Source: Vermamoeba vermiformis
Taxonomy: Eukaryota; Tubulinea; Echinamoebida
Reading direction: 5' to 3'
Length of the DNA stretch: 64,000 nucleotides
Assembly: GCA_045837725.1 (NCBI GenBank)
Contig: JBEWZL010000246.1
Coordinates: 140,271 to 204,270, forward strand
Part shown: positions 61,032 to 64,000 of the stretch, one piece after another
Position numbering within the stretch: position 1 is the first letter of the stretch
How the letters are laid out: every line of letters starts with the position of its first letter
Made by a program: the position numbers and the translations under genes
Notes under the pieces: model-generated
Database searches by the model: none
Told to the model about the DNA's origin: nothing
The model's input: the letters and a program-made list of their open reading frames with translations, nothing else

Positions 61032-62020
61032 ATGATTTGGATATCCATATTGAGTGCGATAGTATTCGTACTGCTGGCTTTGCGACGAAGAAAAAACAAG
61101 AAAGTAGGGCTGATAACGATTTTAATGGAATTTTCAGTTTTCGTTGAAACAATGCAACACAATACAAGTCCCGATTATGATTACGCATTTAAGGTGATAT
61201 TTGAAATGTACTATTTACATACAAAGCAGCTTCTGATCAGAATTTAGTAGATCCTTACTATTGGCGATTCGGGGTCAGGAAAGTCGTGGTTTCTATTGCG
61301 AGTCGTAGAAGAATTAATGCCCGATGCAAATTTATATCAAAAGCTCAACGAGCTTGATTTTGTAAGTCCATCCGACCCAAAACAATTAAATTTTTAAAAA
61401 TTTATTCAATTTATTGCAGTACTATTTTACCAAATTATGAAACCAAGGTTTTAATATATTGACGTATTTTTAGAAAATAAAAACAATCACAGATCCGGAA
61501 ACGGATAAAAAAATCAAACTTCAGTTGTGGAAGCACAAAGAAGAAAGGTACATCATAATTAATACGATCAAATTAATAACACTATTTTATTAGGTTTCGT
61601 ACAATAGGCGCTAGTCCTTTTAGAGGTGCACAAGGAGTTATTGTAACTGTGGATGTCACGTCTCGCGAGTCTTTCGACAATTTGAAGAAACATTTTCAGT
61701 TGATCGATCGATATGCTATGGAAAATGCGCGAGTGTTAGTTATGGCAACTAAGTCAGACGATGTAACCAACCGAAAAGTTTGGAACGAGGAGATCCTGGA
61801 TTTCCTTGGACAAGACCGCGAATATTGGGCAGACCGCGATGTGCAATTTATTGAAACTAGTGCCAAGCAAAATTATAATATTGATCAAGCACTTCAACTT
61901 ATTGCTAGAAGTATTTTAAGGCGAATCTTGGAAATCGATCCGAATCCACAAAATAGAGTCACATTAACAGCTGGTATTAACATTAATAAGAAAGAAAAGC
62001 CTCGATGTATAGTCATGTAA
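61032..62020 (+). CDS. membrane-tethered degenerate Rab-like GTPase with CAAX end
   Basis: Four exons, about 265 aa. Unusually for the Ras superfamily, the protein opens with a transmembrane segment (WISILSAIVFVLLAL) followed by a basic stretch (RRRKNKK). The G domain starts at YAFKILTIGDSGSGKS (P-loop intact). Switch I is shortened, and the G3 motif WDTAGQERF reads WKHKEERF: both the Mg-binding Asp and the catalytic Gln are missing. G4 is TKSD instead of NKxD and G5 is ETSAK. The C-terminus CIVM is a CAAX box for prenylation. So it may bind nucleotide but is unlikely to hydrolyse GTP normally. First-intron acceptor chosen at ..TAGTAG|ATC to keep the frame. Confidence 0.75.
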
Positions 62021-62048
62021 CATATTGACGCAACAAGTAAGTCGTACC

Positions 62049-62198
62049 ATGTCTCTTATGAACGAAACTCTCCGGCTCGCTGCCAGTGGATCTAATTGCG
62101 AGCAAAATAATACAGCAAGTTCAAACGAAGAAATTCTTGAACTTCATGAACGGGTCGCTCAAACACCAGAAAATCAGCTTCGAAACATATACAACTAA
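62049..62198 (+). CDS. possible 49-aa small ORF
   Basis: An ATG ORF of 49 codons (MSLMNETLRLAASGSN ... RNIYN) lies 29 nt after the Rab-like gene's stop. It is Asn/Glu-rich and may be part of that gene's 3' UTR or a small gene. No domain. Confidence 0.2.
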   Translation: MSLMNETLRLAASGSNCEQNNTASSNEEILELHERVAQTPENQLRNIYN

Positions 62199-62333
62199 TC
62201 GAGACTAAGAACGATTATGGAAGCGCAAGATCTGATTCAGAGATCGCTGTAAAGACTTAATAATATACCTTGTAAAACTTTATTGTAGGCCTATTGTTAT
62301 AAATTATCGCCAATGGTTACTTAATACACCTCA

Positions 62334-63960
62334 TTAGTGAAGTACGGCGGCAAATACAGCGAGCAATGTCAGCACACTTGTACCCCCAAGTTGACGACCA
62401 ACGGAAATCTTTGAAGGACGAGAAGATTCTGTGGGCTGTTGCGATGTCGTTGGAGCCGATGAAGTGCATGAAATGACAGAAGTACAGCTCACGTCGTTGA
62501 AGCCTGATCGTGTGAATGTGAACTCAACCATGACACTCTGTGGGCCTCTTGCGACACCACTCTGTTGGACTGACACTTGACCACAGCCAACTGACGTGTT
62601 GATCGTGAACAGAGACGACACGTTGAGTTGATTGGCATTGTCTGGAAGTGAGTCACATGAGGCCCAGGTGAGATTATGACACGTGACATCTGTTGGTTCG
62701 AGCACGCAAGGTGCTGCGCGAGTAAGATACAGCGTAGTATTGCCAAGAGGGTCGATAAAGTAAGTTTCAACTTCGAAGGTGATCACTTGTTTGTCGACTA
62801 TTGCAAGGTCCATGCCAAACATGACTGGGTTGTTGGACGTAGCTCGTTTAGTTGGAGTCCAAATGCCACTCGATTCATCGCGTTCCAGCCATATGATAGA
62901 GCCTCCGACGGTTATATTCTCGTTGTAAAATCCATCGTGTGGAGCTGTCGCAACGATGGTGTTTTGATCCACGAATTGAATGTTTTGAGCGAAGAAACTT
63001 CCGATCTGATTATATTCAACGATGCCGACAGTGTCCAAAGTGATGTTTTGAACAGGTTCCCAATCATTCTGTCTGTGCCGGACTGAAATTCCTCCGTCAA
63101 GACCATAGCCACTTCCGATGATTATGGTGTCGTTGCCATCGTATAGAATATTGAGATATTGAATGCCAGATTCGAGTAAAGGAATCGTTTCCACAAGAGC
63201 CCATGTGTGATTCGGTTGTAGAGCATAAAGTTTGGCTGCAAAAGGTTTATCGTCGTATGTGTAAACGTAATTTGGTTGGATTCTGAACCAATAAGGAAGC
63301 GTAGGATAGCTTTCGGGTATTTCAGTGCGAGTAATAGTCCAATCAGTGCCATTAAAGTTGAAAGTTTTGATCCCATCCGCGTCAAATGAAGCGACAGATC
63401 CATCGTCAAACATCCAAGAATATTGGCCCGCATCAATTGTATATGTCTCGTTGGCAAATATTCCATTCGAGTCTATTCGAAGGATCTGGCGTGATGTGAC
63501 TCGAAAATCATAGTTGGAAACAAAGATCCACTCGCCGTTCGTTGAAAGAGCTAAATATCTGCTGTATTCATAGCCCCCAATAGGGTGAGAGTCTACGTAG
63601 TTATAATAGCCCAGAGAATCTCGCTTGAAAGAGACCAACTCGCGTCTCGTGCAATCCAACGAAACGACCAGATTTGAAAATGCAACGAGAGGATAATCTT
63701 TGGGATAAGGATAAAACAAGGTATCCGTTAAAGTGCGGTTTGCCACTCGAGAAGTAGGTACAGGCTAAATATATAAATATTACTTATTTAAATAATTAAA
63801 GAAGACGCCGAATCTTTTTCAACTTACCGTAAGAGCAATAACGGAGGAGAGGCCAATGATCAATAAACAAACAATTAATATTAAAGCCTGCTTCAATTGT
63901 TGTTCCTTTGTGTCAATGTTTGTGATAAACTAAAATCGCAACGTGCCGATTTTGATCCAT
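62334..63960 (-). CDS. secreted beta-propeller-like protein with GPI-type tail
   Basis: The large exon (62334 to about 63766) encodes about 475 aa with many N-glycosylation sites and repeating strand-rich units (YLALSTNGEWIFVSNYDF, SWMFDDGSVASFDADGIKTF, YLNILYDGNDTIIIGSGYG, NTIVATAPHDGFYN), as in FG-GAP/propeller-type proteins. A Cys-containing module and a Ser/Thr linker precede a hydrophobic end (GTSVLTLLAVFAAVLH), a GPI signal. An upstream exon gives a hydrophobic signal (ALILIVCLLIIGLSSVIA). The start at 63960 needs an additional short intron with a weak donor and is tentative. Confidence 0.7.
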
Positions 63961-64000
63961 TCTGTCACCTGTCAGTTCAGATTAACCAAATTAGCACGGG

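Overview
The window is nuclear DNA from a small, gene-dense, intron-rich eukaryote. About thirty genes lie on both strands, most split by several short introns (mostly 45-120 nt) with GTAAGT or GTACGT donors and TACTAAC/ACTAAT-like branch sites just upstream of the acceptor. TAA, TAG and TGA all serve as stops, so the code is standard. Asparagine-rich loops, kelch-plus-EGF and GPI-anchored secreted proteins, a plant-like F-box/SNF2 helicase and AAAATG-type start contexts suggest a free-living amoeba (Amoebozoa, protosteloid or dictyostelid-like). This placement is inference. I saw no retroelement, DNA transposon, rRNA or CRISPR array.

Layout. 0-6.2 kb: an ART-fold ADP-ribosyltransferase-like protein (-), 6-phosphogluconate dehydrogenase (-), a secreted Cys-rich protein (+) and a GNAT acetyltransferase ending in SKL (-). 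7-19.4 kb: a secreted Pro-rich GPI-type protein, the ribosome-biogenesis kinase RIO2, an unrecognised nuclear-type protein, a secreted GH43 galactanase-like enzyme (-), a calcineurin-like phosphoesterase and a small Gly/Pro-rich protein. 20-28 kb: a MARCH6/Doa10-type ER ubiquitin ligase, a WD40-like/coiled-coil protein and a small membrane protein. 28-36 kb: a large HEPN-TPR-Sel1-MYND protein, a phi-like GST (-), and an F-box/SNF2 helicase lacking its central part. 36-43 kb: a second Cys-rich secreted paralogue (-), an aquaporin, and two secreted proteins (-). 43-52 kb: a CAP protein reduced to its N-terminal domain (-), a second aquaporin without the usual filter arginine, ribosomal protein S3 (-) and the decapping activator PAT1. 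53-64 kb: an FBXO31-like-domain RING ligase, an F-box/LRR protein, a NUDT6-like Nudix hydrolase with a tRNA-Gln(CTG) in one intron, short-form tRNase Z, a conserved-looking intronless protein, a membrane-tethered degenerate Rab-like protein and a secreted beta-propeller-like protein (-).

No operon-like system is apparent. Themes are protein and RNA quality control (Doa10, FBXO31-RING, RIO2, PAT1, tRNase Z, HEPN protein), osmoregulation (two aquaporins) and an extracellular/secreted repertoire of seven proteins. The most unusual genes are the HEPN-TPR-Sel1-MYND protein, the FBXO31-like/RING fusion, the degenerate Rab-like protein and the CAP protein that stops after its N-terminal domain. Exon boundaries were read by eye from splice signals and reading-frame continuity and are less certain than the gene calls.
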